Source: Limnanthes douglasii subsp. nivea (Eukaryota; Streptophyta; Magnoliopsida; Brassicales; Limnanthaceae). Taken from it: a DNA stretch of 64,000 nucleotides. The stretch spans positions 79,434,885-79,498,884 of the forward strand of contig JAUPFV010000005.1 of NCBI GenBank assembly GCA_036936605.1, read 5' to 3'. Shown here piece after piece: positions 34,938-45,339 of this stretch. Every line of letters begins with the position of its first letter. The stretch's first letter is position 1. The notes beneath the pieces are model-generated. The model saw only the letters and a list, made by a program, of their open reading frames with translations, was not told where the DNA came from and made no database searches. Position numbers and translations under genes: made by a program.

Positions 34938-36485
34938 TGTTAGTGGTCTCGAGCGTCATTTTACCAACAAAAAATCCATACTACCTTTTGATGCTCAACA
35001 AATGCTCTATCTAGCTCAACGAATTGTGATGAAATAAAAGAGATTGTATGCCACCTATGCCATAACATAAGTCCTAAGAGAGACGTGGAATCAAACATTT
35101 TTTAAAATGTTGCAAAACCTGCTATAGTTCGATATTGTAGAGCTGATAGCTAAGACAGAGAAAGTAGGGAACATATCAACCATCAAGATGAGTCATAAGC
35201 TGGAGACAAACCTAACTTTGAGTATCCTGCATCATATCTGAAATTGGACATTAGAGGGTTCAAGTAGTACATCCCTAAATATTTATGGCGAAAATGCGTG
35301 ATCCGAACGCTAGGATGGTTGATGGTCATGACCAAAATTGTTAAAGAAGAAAGAGAGAACAATGCGGCTCTGAATGATTAGTGATGTAATAAATTATTCT
35401 CTACTTATGATTTATATTTTAAAAGGGTAGTATTTAAACGTTTTTTTTTCAAAATCATTATTAAAAGTAATGTTGAATATTTAGAAGCATTCATGTCCTC
35501 GTACAACCGAGGCATTAATTTATTAAAATTCGTTCAATATATTTTATGCATTTATTACTTGATGGAAATAGCTATAACCATTGTGGCTTGACTTGCCAAT
35601 AGTAAGAGTTAAAATGATAGTTCATCTTACTCAACTAAGCGGAGCATAGTGGCGCTTAATTGAAGTAAGACTTTTTGGTTAAGGATCTTAGGGGTGGTCT
35701 TGCATCTAAAATGCTTCAAATAATATTGGTTGTAAAAAATAACATCTAATAGCTTTGAGTTCTCTTAATAAATGATACTTGTAGCTTCATCACCCAAATA
35801 TAAGGTCTGTTTTATTCTCACCATAAATAAATGGTGAAAATTATTATCATGCATAATTTGTCTGAACCTTTTCATACAAGATGATAAAAGTGATATTAAG
35901 TTTCCTGGTGGGGTTTTATGTTTGTGCATATAAGAATAAATAATTTTGATCTATTGATTGATAGTTCCAAAGATATCCTAAATTAATTAAGAATCTAAGA
36001 TATATTTGGAGGTGATCATCTAGATAGAGAAACACGAGAAAAATAGACAGAGAAGTTGACAAATATAGTAATAAAGTAATAAATGTTCACTTTTTCTCAA
36101 AAATGGAATGTTGCTTTATACGGTAAATGTGGTGGGCCCAAAAGACCACAAAATTAACACATTTAAGGCCATTCCACCCTACGATTTTACTAATCTCAGC
36201 AATAACAATTATTTATTACACAAAGAACCCTAAGTGTTACACATTTGTTGGGACTTTTTAAAAGAGTGTCATCAATCTAAATTAACCCGATATTTGACCG
36301 ATCTGACTTGTAATCTGGATAATTCTCACCCTTATAATTGATGACCTATTGGTCAGTCCTAACAAAGTGATCAAGTCTGAAAGCAGAAGTTTGATATGGG
36401 AGCTCAGAAGATCAAATTAAATTTGTAGAAGGAAAACTCCATAAGCATATGTAAATGAAAAAAAATAATTTTTTATAAAGACATG

Positions 36486-36530
36486 TGCCTCGTTAAAGCC
36501 TTCACGACCCATCAAGGTAGAAAATTGTTC
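36486..36530 (-). other. Conserved post-pol block, element C
   Basis: Plus reading GCCTCGTTAAAGCCTTC ... AAGGTAGAAAATTG, recognisable despite the strong decay of the surrounding pol sequence. Confidence 0.65.
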
Positions 36531-36599
36531 ACTTTATTACAAAAAGTTGAACAAAAAATGAAAAATCCAAAGTTCAAATGTATCGTACACAAAAATACC

Positions 36600-38990
36600 T
36601 AAGTGATATATAATTTCAAGTGTTTAACATTCGAGGGATGAAATATGGACTCTCCTTCTTCATCTAGAAAACAATAAGTTTTACGCTCGACTTTGACAGT
36701 AATTGTGAGGGTCGTTTCAAGCTTGGACCAAAAATCTCAAAGGCCAGATCCTTGGTATGTTGGAATACTCCTCATAAAAATTGGTCAGCAACTTAAAAAC
36801 TCATGGATGAAAACCTTAAAACCGTACCTACTATTGATTATAGTTTGGTAATATTGCGTGTGAAAGTGGGTTTTGATTTGTTTTTCCTCAATGAGGTCTA
36901 GCTTGGAAACAATTTTTGATGTTGGAAACTTTTTCATAATTTACAATTCAAAAAGATGACCGGGTCACTTTAGCATGAACCATAGACTCCAGCTAAAAAA
37001 GGGTAACATATTGTAGATTGTGAGGCCTCTTGTTGTAGTATAATATATCTATAATATATCCTAAAATATGTTCGACGATTTGCTAATCTCACTTTTGACG
37101 ACCTACTATATACCTACCAAAATGGTTTGGTTGGTCCTCTGGACATCTCAATTTGCACAAGGATGGTTAGACAATGAGAAATGTTGTCTGATTCCTCAAT
37201 TCTAGTAGAAAATAAAAAGTTTGGCATTTTGAAACTGCAATTCATAATTCGTTGTAATTTCTCCCGAGATGTTGTGCTTACAGTAAATGTTAATTTTAAG
37301 GAAATTAATAACTTTTTTGGATCTGATATATGTGAGTGGTTCAGGCTCGACCCATTTGGAGAAGTAATCTACATTTACAATGATCAAATATCATCCACCG
37401 GAGGCTTTGGAGAGACAACTAGTTGAATTCATGCCGATTCGGTCAAAACTAATAGCCTCATGAATAAGCTCAATGGATATAACATGAAGTTTGATGTTGT
37501 TAAAATATGTTGGCATGTGTCACAGTATTGGACCAAATCTTCGGCATCCACAAAGGATGGTAGGACAAAAATAACCAACATTGAGGTTTTTTTGGTACAA
37601 AGTTTTATAGGTATAATGTGCGCCCTTATTTCATTTATGAAGTTTGGACATAATAAACTCATATTCTTCATGACCAATGTAACATAGAAGGGGTCAAGTG
37701 AGGTCTTGTTTATAAAGTGTGGCATGCAACCAAACAGACCAGGGGCCAAAAGTTAACACTTACAGATTTAGCTTTATCCTTTGGAAGCACCTCATTTATA
37801 AGGTCTCTAGTGATAAAAAATACCACCATGGAGAGATTGCAGATGTATGGTGTTGCCCAACTTTTAAAGGATTTTTTTATCATTACTCATCACACAGATT
37901 TGTCACAACCAGTGAAATCAAGAGTATCAACCATTATGTTCTCTGTTCGAAATACATAATCAAATGTCACATTTATAAAAAAAATAGTTTTCTTACAATA
38001 GATTTGATAAGGTAATCGATGGAAGATTTATTTCTAGCATTTTTTTTGTCATGAGTATGATTAGTTACCAACTGAGAATCACATAAAGGCTTGACTAATG
38101 TGAGCGAGTTGGATAACATCAATGGTTGCCTCATATTGGTTTCATTATTGGAAGCCACAAATCCAAGTTCAACCGAGTGATAAAATGATTTTCCAGATTG
38201 AAGACATGAGCAAGATGTCGAACGTAGACCTAATTTTGTTGCACCCACCATTAATTTGGAGCACCGATTATGGTTTAGATTTATCAACAGAGGGAAATGG
38301 CTATTCGTTTTGAAACTCGATTAAAAATACTTTTTAGATTCTTGCCTTTAATAATAGTACGCAACTCAAATTTAATATTTAAGTCTCTAAGTTCCACCAA
38401 CCAAAAAGTGAGATACCCGAAAATAACAGGCTTTTGTAAAATTCTTTAGCATGAAAAATGTAAAAACAATTATGGTGTATTTCTAAAAGTACAGTCTCAT
38501 TTTATACTCGACAATCACAAAAGGCAAAACGAGATTCTAACTACAAATATCAGGTTTCAACATTGAGAAAACAATTGTTAATTTAGTTGATGATACAAGG
38601 TTTATAACACTCTTCTTAGATTGACCATACACTAACAACATAATATGATATGTCTATGTACAAATAAATGAGTTCACCAACAAATGGCTTATAGAGAACC
38701 TCAAGGGACCCCGTATGTTCTTTGATTTTTTTAAAATACTATGTCACAATATGTTGTCCAATGGAAGAGACCTACACCCTTAATTATTTGGGAAAAAATA
38801 TATGAAAGAATCCATAAACTGAGAAACAAATATGTTTAGTGTTGCAAACCGACCGACCAGTATCTGTATCTCTTTGATGAAGCAAAGAGGGTCACTAGTC
38901 GCTAACATAGAAAGTTAGAAAATATTAGCTTGGATGCCTCTTTTACTAACCAATTAACCCAAGAATGTTCTAGACCGTACTCTAAAGATA
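36600..38990 (-). pseudogene. pol: pol fragments of element C (RT, RNase H, integrase)
   Basis: Pieces in order from the right: RT connection (IKEIQILVGRFATLN, near 38870), the aRNase H region with LGFVASNNET and CDSQLVTNHTH (38180-38060), integrase zinc finger with YCDTCQHI (about 37510) and integrase core with IIVNVDYFSKWVEPEPL and NYELQFQNAKLF (37387-37210). Each is separated by stops and frameshifts. Protein similarity to B and D is obvious; DNA similarity is low. Confidence 0.75.
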
Positions 38991-39009
38991 TATATATATA
39001 TATATCTTC

Positions 39010-39480
39010 TTATTGAGTTTTAGATTAACTGAACAAAGTTTTGAAAATATATGGGATAAGTTATCTCAAATGGTTGGAATCATGGGTGCTTGGGACCAAC
39101 ATTTCATTGATGTAACATTGATGTAACATTTCTTGTTGACCGGATGTTGATAAGTAATCATGCATTGTTTAAACCAAACGATATTATCTTGTATCAGTAG
39201 ATGATATGATCCTAGTATCATATTCTGATGTGATTCTGAGCAGTACTGATGAGCAAGAGGACGCTTCAAATATATATGTTGATCCAATTACAAGATCTCA
39301 TGTTATCCAATAGTAAAATACACTAAATGGATTAATGATTGAGATTATGGTTGATTGTGATACTTATCAAGTCCAACCCACTTTATGCACATTAAAATAT
39401 GTAATTATGAAATATCAAACTGAAAATTTTAAAATATATCTTTAAACATATCGTTGAAAGATCCTACTATATATATTAAA
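39010..39480 (+). mobile_element. 3' pol end of a chromovirus-type Ty3/gypsy element
   Basis: Contains DDMILVSYSDVILSSTDEQED followed by DPITRSHVIQ. This matches the tail of chromovirus polyproteins (GDDMI... then GPMTRARAKR in typical members). A second copy of the same segment lies at 51955-52180, downstream in the split element, so at least two chromovirus-type copies or an LTR-mediated duplication contributed here. Confidence 0.65.
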
Positions 39481-39484
39481 TAAT

Positions 39485-39511
39485 TTATTATTATTATTAT
39501 TATTATTATTA
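39485..39511. repeat. (TTA)9 microsatellite
   Basis: Nine uninterrupted TTA units between the chromovirus tail and the gag remnant. Confidence 0.9.
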
Positions 39512-39599
39512 TCTTCTTATCTTCCATCGTTCTAATTTCTATTTTTCACATTATTATTGAAAAAATATATAAGTAAATCGATAACACACAAATTACTCA

Positions 39600-41030
39600 T
39601 ATTCGATGGAGTTCAGTACTTGGTCCTTATTCAATGAATTCATGTGGTATATGAATTTAGTTTTAAACATTATTTATGGATCTTTGCGAATGGAGTTAGT
39701 TACAAAATATTTTAAAGGACGTGCGTTACAATTGTGGGAAATAACTCAAGTTAGAAATATTTCTCCAACATTTATTGTCAATCACATGATGGAATTCCAT
39801 GAAAATTCATTTAATAAAGGAGTTCTTACCTTCCAAATACAAATTAATACTTTTCATAAAGTTACTGCATCTTTATCATGATTCAAGTGTATCTTTATCA
39901 TGATTCAAGTTTTGAGACCTACACCAAACAATTTTATAAGTTGGCGACATGGTTTGAAATTAGTTTTTTTAGAGAAAACACTTGCATATATATATATATA
40001 TATATATGAATTTAAATGGGAATTTCAAGATAATTTATAAGATGTATTACTTTGGTTCAATTTGTGATGTTTATATTCACACCAAAAATATTGAGTGCAA
40101 TATAAATATTCGCATATTCAAATATATGAGATATTACCTTATGGGCAAGACGATTCATCAATGGCTTGTGAGAAACTCTCTACCAATATTGTTTCTTTTT
40201 ACAGTCTAACATAATCTATCTATAATAATTTGACAAAAACTATTGAGGATTTTGTCGATTGTACCGATACAGTTCTAAATGTCTTCTATGCCTAATAAAT
40301 AAAAGAATTTTGATGATTATGTTCCCGAAGAAATCCCTCATGATATACCATAAATTTGTCGAATAGAAGCATCATACTGAATTGGTACCATGAACATCAA
40401 TTCCTAACCGCCAACTTATAGAACAAATCTAGAAAATACAAATGAGATGCAAAGGCAAGTTAGAGAGATGATGGAGAAGAGGAACCTCCGCAAAATCATG
40501 ATCCAACGTGATGTCCAATTCTACTAATTCATACTAAGGATGGAAATCAGAGAATTTGTGTTAATTGTAGAAGCGTAAGTAATATAATGGAAAAATACCG
40601 ACATCATATTTTATGTTTGGATGATATGCATGGTTTTTATGTGTCACCATATTTGAATAAAAGATGATGATGAATGAAAAACTAATTGTAAAATAAAACA
40701 TAGTTTGTATGAATGGTTAATAATACATTTTGGATTAAATAATACACGAAGCACTTTTATAAGATTATTGAATCATGTTTTGATATCACTCATTAGAATA
40801 TTTGTTGTTATCTATCTTGATGAATTACAGATATATAATAAAATCTAAGATAACCACGATTAGCATTTTAATTTTTTTTTAGATATTTCAAATAAACGAG
40901 AAATTGTCTGCTAATTTGTAAAATTTTCCCTTTTGCAAGTATAGTCTTGTATTTCTTGGATTGTTTATGAGTGCATAAGGTATACAGGTCGATAAAGAGA
41001 AAGTAAGGTCCAACTGTTGAAGGATAAACT
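39600..41030 (+). pseudogene. gag-pol: Chromovirus-type gag and RT remnant, left of element D
   Basis: A gag-like piece (39606-39881) includes YFKGRALQLWE and NHMMEFHEN. Near 40535-40660 the reverse transcriptase reads TKDGNQRICVNCRSVSNI then MEKYRHHILCLDDM, the counterpart of TKDGTWRMCVD...KYRHPIPRLDDML in intact elements. Further on the tail of RT motifs 4 and 5 can be traced (about 40740-40860) through several frameshifts and deletions. The DNA is interrupted at 41030 by element D. The right half continues at 51426. Confidence 0.65.
41026..41030. other. Left target-site duplication of element D (AAACT)
   Basis: AAACT directly before the left LTR; its partner is at 51426-51430. Five bases is the standard size for Ty3/gypsy integration. 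Confidence 0.92.
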
Positions 41031-41437
41031 TGGTGTGGTTAATTTATGTCTGAGGGTAATCAGGTAATTTGTTCAGAGTTTTGTGGAAGTTTATGGGTAT
41101 TTAATATTTTGAGTAGAGAGTAGAGGGAGAATTAAGCTGCATGGTTGCAGTTAATTTTCATTACACATATTTAATGCAGATGGTTGGGTATTTATACCCT
41201 TACATCTGGGCTTTATGGGTTTTCAGGTCATGTTTAATGGACCCGGGTCATGTTTAAAGACCCATGAGCTCTTAGCAGGAGAGCAAGCAGCTTAGTCAAG
41301 AAGTGTTTAGGTTTTGTAGTACTTTTGTCATAGTTCGAACAGTCCAATGGGATATGTGTTCGAAGTGGTCTGTCCGGTCTAGTGGTCTTGGTCCGATCTG
41401 TCCTTGTCCGGAGAGGAAGCAGTTTTCGGACTCATCA
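41031..41437 (-). repeat. Left (3') LTR of element D
   Basis: TGGTGTGG...ACTCATCA, 407 bp, same length as the right LTR. The minus-strand TATA lies in the palindrome-like GGGTATTTATACCC at 41186-41199. Confidence 0.96.
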
Positions 41438-41601
41438 GGAGCCCCTTTTTTAGGTGTTTGTTCAAATGCCTTTGTCAAAAACCTGAAAAAAAGTCCGATG
41501 TTCAGGGGCAGTTTTAACCCGGACAGGTTTGTCTGTGTTGTGGCTTTATCCGGACTGATAAAGCTTCGTGAATCCGAACGGTTTCTTGCCAGAGTCTATG
41601 G

Positions 41602-41611
41602 GACACGTGTC
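41602..41611 (+). promoter_or_regulatory. G-box palindrome upstream of the D aORF
   Basis: GACACGTGTC, identical to the palindrome upstream of the B aORF. It lies about 170 bp upstream of a TATA box. Confidence 0.5.
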
Positions 41612-41777
41612 ACTTTTTGGTTGGTTTCTTCAGCCGTTTTTTCTCCTGGAATCTCGCACCCACCTTATTTGAAAAGTAACCTCTTCATTAAAGAGGGTGA
41701 CATCATCGTCGTCTTTTAATCATTACCAATCTTTTCGAATTCTCCTAGGAATCAAACTCTTTTTTTTTCAGATTCAC

Positions 41778-41784
41778 TATAAAT
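41778..41784 (+). promoter_or_regulatory. TATA box for the D aORF
   Basis: TATAAAT in CACTATAAATTGAAATAC, about 100 bp before the aORF ATG and followed by a pyrimidine-rich leader. It has the same orientation as the aORF and is outside the LTR. Confidence 0.6.
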
Positions 41785-41882
41785 TGAAATACTTTCTACT
41801 GTTTCACCATCACTCTCATTTTTACTCTGAAAATTTCTCAAAGCTTTTTTCTCTCCAAGACAAATTTTTACCCAGTTTGTTT

Positions 41883-44848
41883 ATGTTCACGGCTCGGAAC
41901 GCTTTGGTCAAAGGCGGGTGGCTCAACCTCTCTGAACTAGAAAAAGCGCAAAAGGTCGAAAGGGAAAGGCGTATTGCGGCAGGTTTACCCACCTCCCCTA
42001 TTGACAAACCAATGACTGCTGCCACAGATTCAGACCAAGGCTCTTCTTTTTCAAAATGTATCAAACCGAAAAGGTTATTTCAAACCAATCTCTCACCCAT
42101 CGTCTCCGATTCCTCGGTTCAAGAATCAGAACCTGTTGTTGAGCCAGGTGTAACTGTCACCAGCTTTGAAAAACCCTCCCCCTTCTTAGCTATGGGGTCA
42201 GACGCTGAAACCTCCCCTCAAAAATTAGTTGATCGAAGAAAAGGCCAGCTGGTTAAGGGCCAAGTTTCTAAGAGCACTCCTTCAAAATCGGGTGCCAAGG
42301 ACAGCAGCACTGGGTCAGAAGTGCCCATCAGAGCTCCTAAGGACAGGCTGTCCGGCCCTGAGGGTAGTGGCTCAAGCCTTCGAAGAGAAACATCTGCATC
42401 AGAGCCCCGATCGGAGGCCAAAAACTAAGAAAATACTGAAGCTCAGCAGTCCGGAGACCAAGCTGAGCCAAATCTAAACCTTCCCCTTGCCACTGCTACT
42501 GAAAATCCCTCATCAATCATGGAGGAGGTAATGGAGGACTCCATCGAAGAGGCTTCATTCGAGTCTGAGCCTTCCGGACAGACCAGTAGTGCTGTTGCTG
42601 CCAAAAAAGATAAAGGCAAGGAGAAGTTGTGCTTGAGGCATCCGGATCTGCCGGAGAGTCTTGAAGGAAGGATGGGGCCTTGTTTTCACAAGGTCAATGT
42701 CAAGTACCTCATCGCTCTGCAAAAGATCAACTACGCATTCATCCACACAGGTGAACTGGGCAGGATGCGTACAAAGTAGGGAATTCCGGAGAACGTGAAG
42801 ATAAGGATCCCTATAAACTCTGAAACTCCCATGGATTGCAAATTGAGCGAGATAGTCATCTTCACAGAGCTGTTTAATTGGGGACTTAGATTCCCCTTGG
42901 ACCCAGAAATTGTCAGATACTTTCATCTGATAAAGCTCTGTCCGAGCCAGCTGAGCCCCGATGCTTGGTACACCCTCATGTCCCGCATCATGGCTTCTAG
43001 GCTCTCCGGGATCCCTTTGCCAATGGAGGAGTTTGCTGTTGTGGCCAATCTTTGCAGAAACCACCACATCCCCTTCTACCCCTTCAATATGGGGGATAAC
43101 TTTAAAGCTGTTGATGACCTGCTAGAGTCGGAGAGGAATTGGAGGACTCAATTCCTGTTCGTGAGTGGTGCTTGGGAGAACGGGAAGAAGATCAAGGCTG
43201 GAGTCAACCCAAGTCTCCTCACCAGCAGATGGAGGAGTGATCGTAAGTCTCCTATTTCACATTCTTTTCTCTCTCTCTTTTTATAAGTTAGTCTAAACTA
43301 ATTGGTCTTACTTTTGCCTTAGCAGAACTGCCTAAGGACTTTAGTGACCACTTGAAAACCGGGCAGACCACTTGCACCAAGATCAACGCTTAGGCTGCTG
43401 AGAAGTGGGGGAACCGGTTCCATGCTGCTTTTACAGGGGGCAACTTAGCAAGGTCTCATCTGTGGAACACCACAGGTCGGAGAGACTTAACATGGGAAGA
43501 GCTCACCACCCAGCCTCCTCCGGATGTAGTGCTCAAAAGGACGCACGAACCGGATGGGACACTTTACTTGCCAGGCCGGGCCAAGGCCCCGAGTAAGATG
43601 AAAGGAAAAAAGAAGGGCAAGAAAGTAGTGGGTGGAGCTAACCCTGCTGAAGTGGAGGAGGATGTTCCAACGCATCCGGAAGGGCCAGCCCCCCCAGTCA
43701 AATTGATGCTGCTCTCTTGGAAGCGGTAGAGCAGGAGAGTGTTAGGCAAGAGGTTCACTCCCCAAATCCTCCAAGGGCTTCCAAGAGAGACCGTAAACGG
43801 GGAGTTGAAAGCAAAGATAGGGAGGCCAAGAAGAAAAAGACCTCTAAGGGTGACGAACTCTCTCTCCGACCTCCGGAGCCTCTTCCCCAAGCTGACCCCA
43901 CAGACCCAACACAAGCAGAGGAGATACCTGGTGACTTCCAAACCGATGAGGTCGAAGGGGGGAGATCTTAGCATTGATGGGGTAGACATCACTGGTCTAG
44001 GTGGGCTTGGTGAGTACTTCATCAATATTCCCAGGGATGATTTTGCTGGGCCTTATCTCCCTCCGAGTACTTCGAACACAGTCACTTTTAATGGTAAGAC
44101 TTTTACTGTTTCAAGTTAAAGGGATGTTATAGCTCACTCTCTATTAAGCAATGTTCAGCCGGTGCTCACGTTGGAGAAGCAAGTTCAGAATCAGGCAGAC
44201 ATTATTAAAGACCTCAAGTCTGACAAAGAGAGGTTGTCCGATGACCTTCGCACTGCTACTTCAAATGCTGCCACTCTAAAGGGGGATAATGAAGAGCTGA
44301 AGAAAAACCAAGAGGTAAGTTCTACAAAAGTCGCCACTCTAGAGAACACTATCACAGAGCTCCGGGAGAAGCTGTCCGGATTGGAGAAAGATCTTGCCAC
44401 TTCAAAAGGGGAGACCAATGCCAAGGACCAAATTATCTCCAATTTGACCAGTGATAAAATTGCTCTTGAAAACGCAGTGTCCCAAGCTGCAGGGGAGAAA
44501 GCTGATCTGCTAAGGGAGCATGAGGCCAAAATACAGGCCAAGATTGATGCTTATGCCAACAACGTGATAGATACTCAAGAGCAGATGTATGCCAAGGTGA
44601 AATCAGACATGGTCCTACTCTTCCATGAGAAGTTCCCGAAGAGGAACTTGGGTAATTTGTGGCTTCACGTAGAGCCTGAAGACCTCCCATATCACACTAT
44701 GGCCGAAGGCGACAGGTATGGCTACTCCAGTGCATCCTCATCTAATGACGAATGGAACGCCGGGGAGACCCCAAACGAAGAGAAAGATGATCATAAGGGG
44801 AAGAAGAAGGTAGATGAAGCTGAGCCATCCTCAAAGGCTCAGCCTTAA
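41883..44848 (+). pseudogene. aORF of element D, antisense intron-containing gene
   Basis: Exon 1 is 41883-43242, intron 43243-43325 (donor GATC|GTAAGT, acceptor TTAGCAG, 83 bp), exon 2 43326-44848. The domains parallel the B copy: Ser/Lys-rich N-terminus, globular domain with NWGLRFPLDPEIVRYF and DAWYTLMSRIMASRLSG, FLFVSGAWENG before the intron, then LWNTT and YLPGRAKAPSK, a Lys-rich linker, a coiled coil of roughly 130 residues (44162-44560) and a C-terminal LGNLWLHVEPEDLP module with Asp/Glu-rich tail. Stops keep the same frame at 42426-42428 (TAA) and 42777-42779 (TAG, where B has Trp); another TAG is in exon 2 at about 43392. Frame changes occur around 43700-43960 and a TAA at 44117-44119. 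Function unknown; the design suggests a structural or nucleic-acid-associated protein. Confidence 0.82.
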
Positions 44849-45245
44849 ATTATGAATTACGTTTTACTTTTCATGTTATCTAAACTAAAGTCCTTGGAAG
44901 GCCAAGGCACTCTTTTTGTAAGTGTGTCTGGTATCTGACCGGATAGATCTTTTACTCTTCTTGACAATTTGAAAGTCCTTGGAAGGCCAAGGCATTTAAG
45001 TTATTTTAATGAATATCCTTGTTTTGCATAATTCTCACATTCTTTCATAGTCTGTTTCAATTTTGGTGGCTAGTGTTTAAATAGCCCTTAGTTATTTCAT
45101 AGTGAGAGTGTTTAAATTTTTTGATGACAAATGTTTAAGTGGTCATCACTCTTTTATTTCAGTCCGGATGGTGTGACAAAAGACAAAGTAAGAACACTTC
45201 GGAAATTTTTTAAGAAGGCATCAAATTTCATTAAAAACCCGGACA

Positions 45246-45290
45246 CCTCATTAAAACCTCCCCGCGCCACTAGGGTAGGAAAGAGTATGC
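45246..45290 (-). other. Conserved post-pol block, element D
   Basis: Plus reading CCTCATTAAAACCTCCC ... AGGGTAGGAAAGAGT, about 50 bp beyond the pol stop. A 23-bp word with AAGTCCTTGGAAGGCCAAGG occurs twice nearby (about 44890 and 44981), a small repeat in the same inter-ORF region. Confidence 0.85.
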
Positions 45291-45339
45291 CCCCAAATAT
45301 TTACATGGATGTTTAAACAAGTAAATATTTACACAAATG

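Larger units (their letters stand above)
34955..38990 (-). mobile_element. Element C: highly decayed Tat-type Ty3/gypsy remnant
   Basis: Minus-strand pol pieces (36600-38990) and the conserved post-pol block (36486-36530) give orientation and family. The DNA between 34955 and 36485 should be the aORF side, but no part of it could be read with confidence. No LTRs, primer site or target duplications were found. It abuts the end of element B on one side and chromovirus-type sequence on the other. It is clearly older than B, D and E. Confidence 0.7.

Noticed and set aside
37181..38313. Several plus-strand frames in element C
   Set aside because: They lie opposite recognisable integrase and RNase H pieces on the minus strand and show no similarity of their own.
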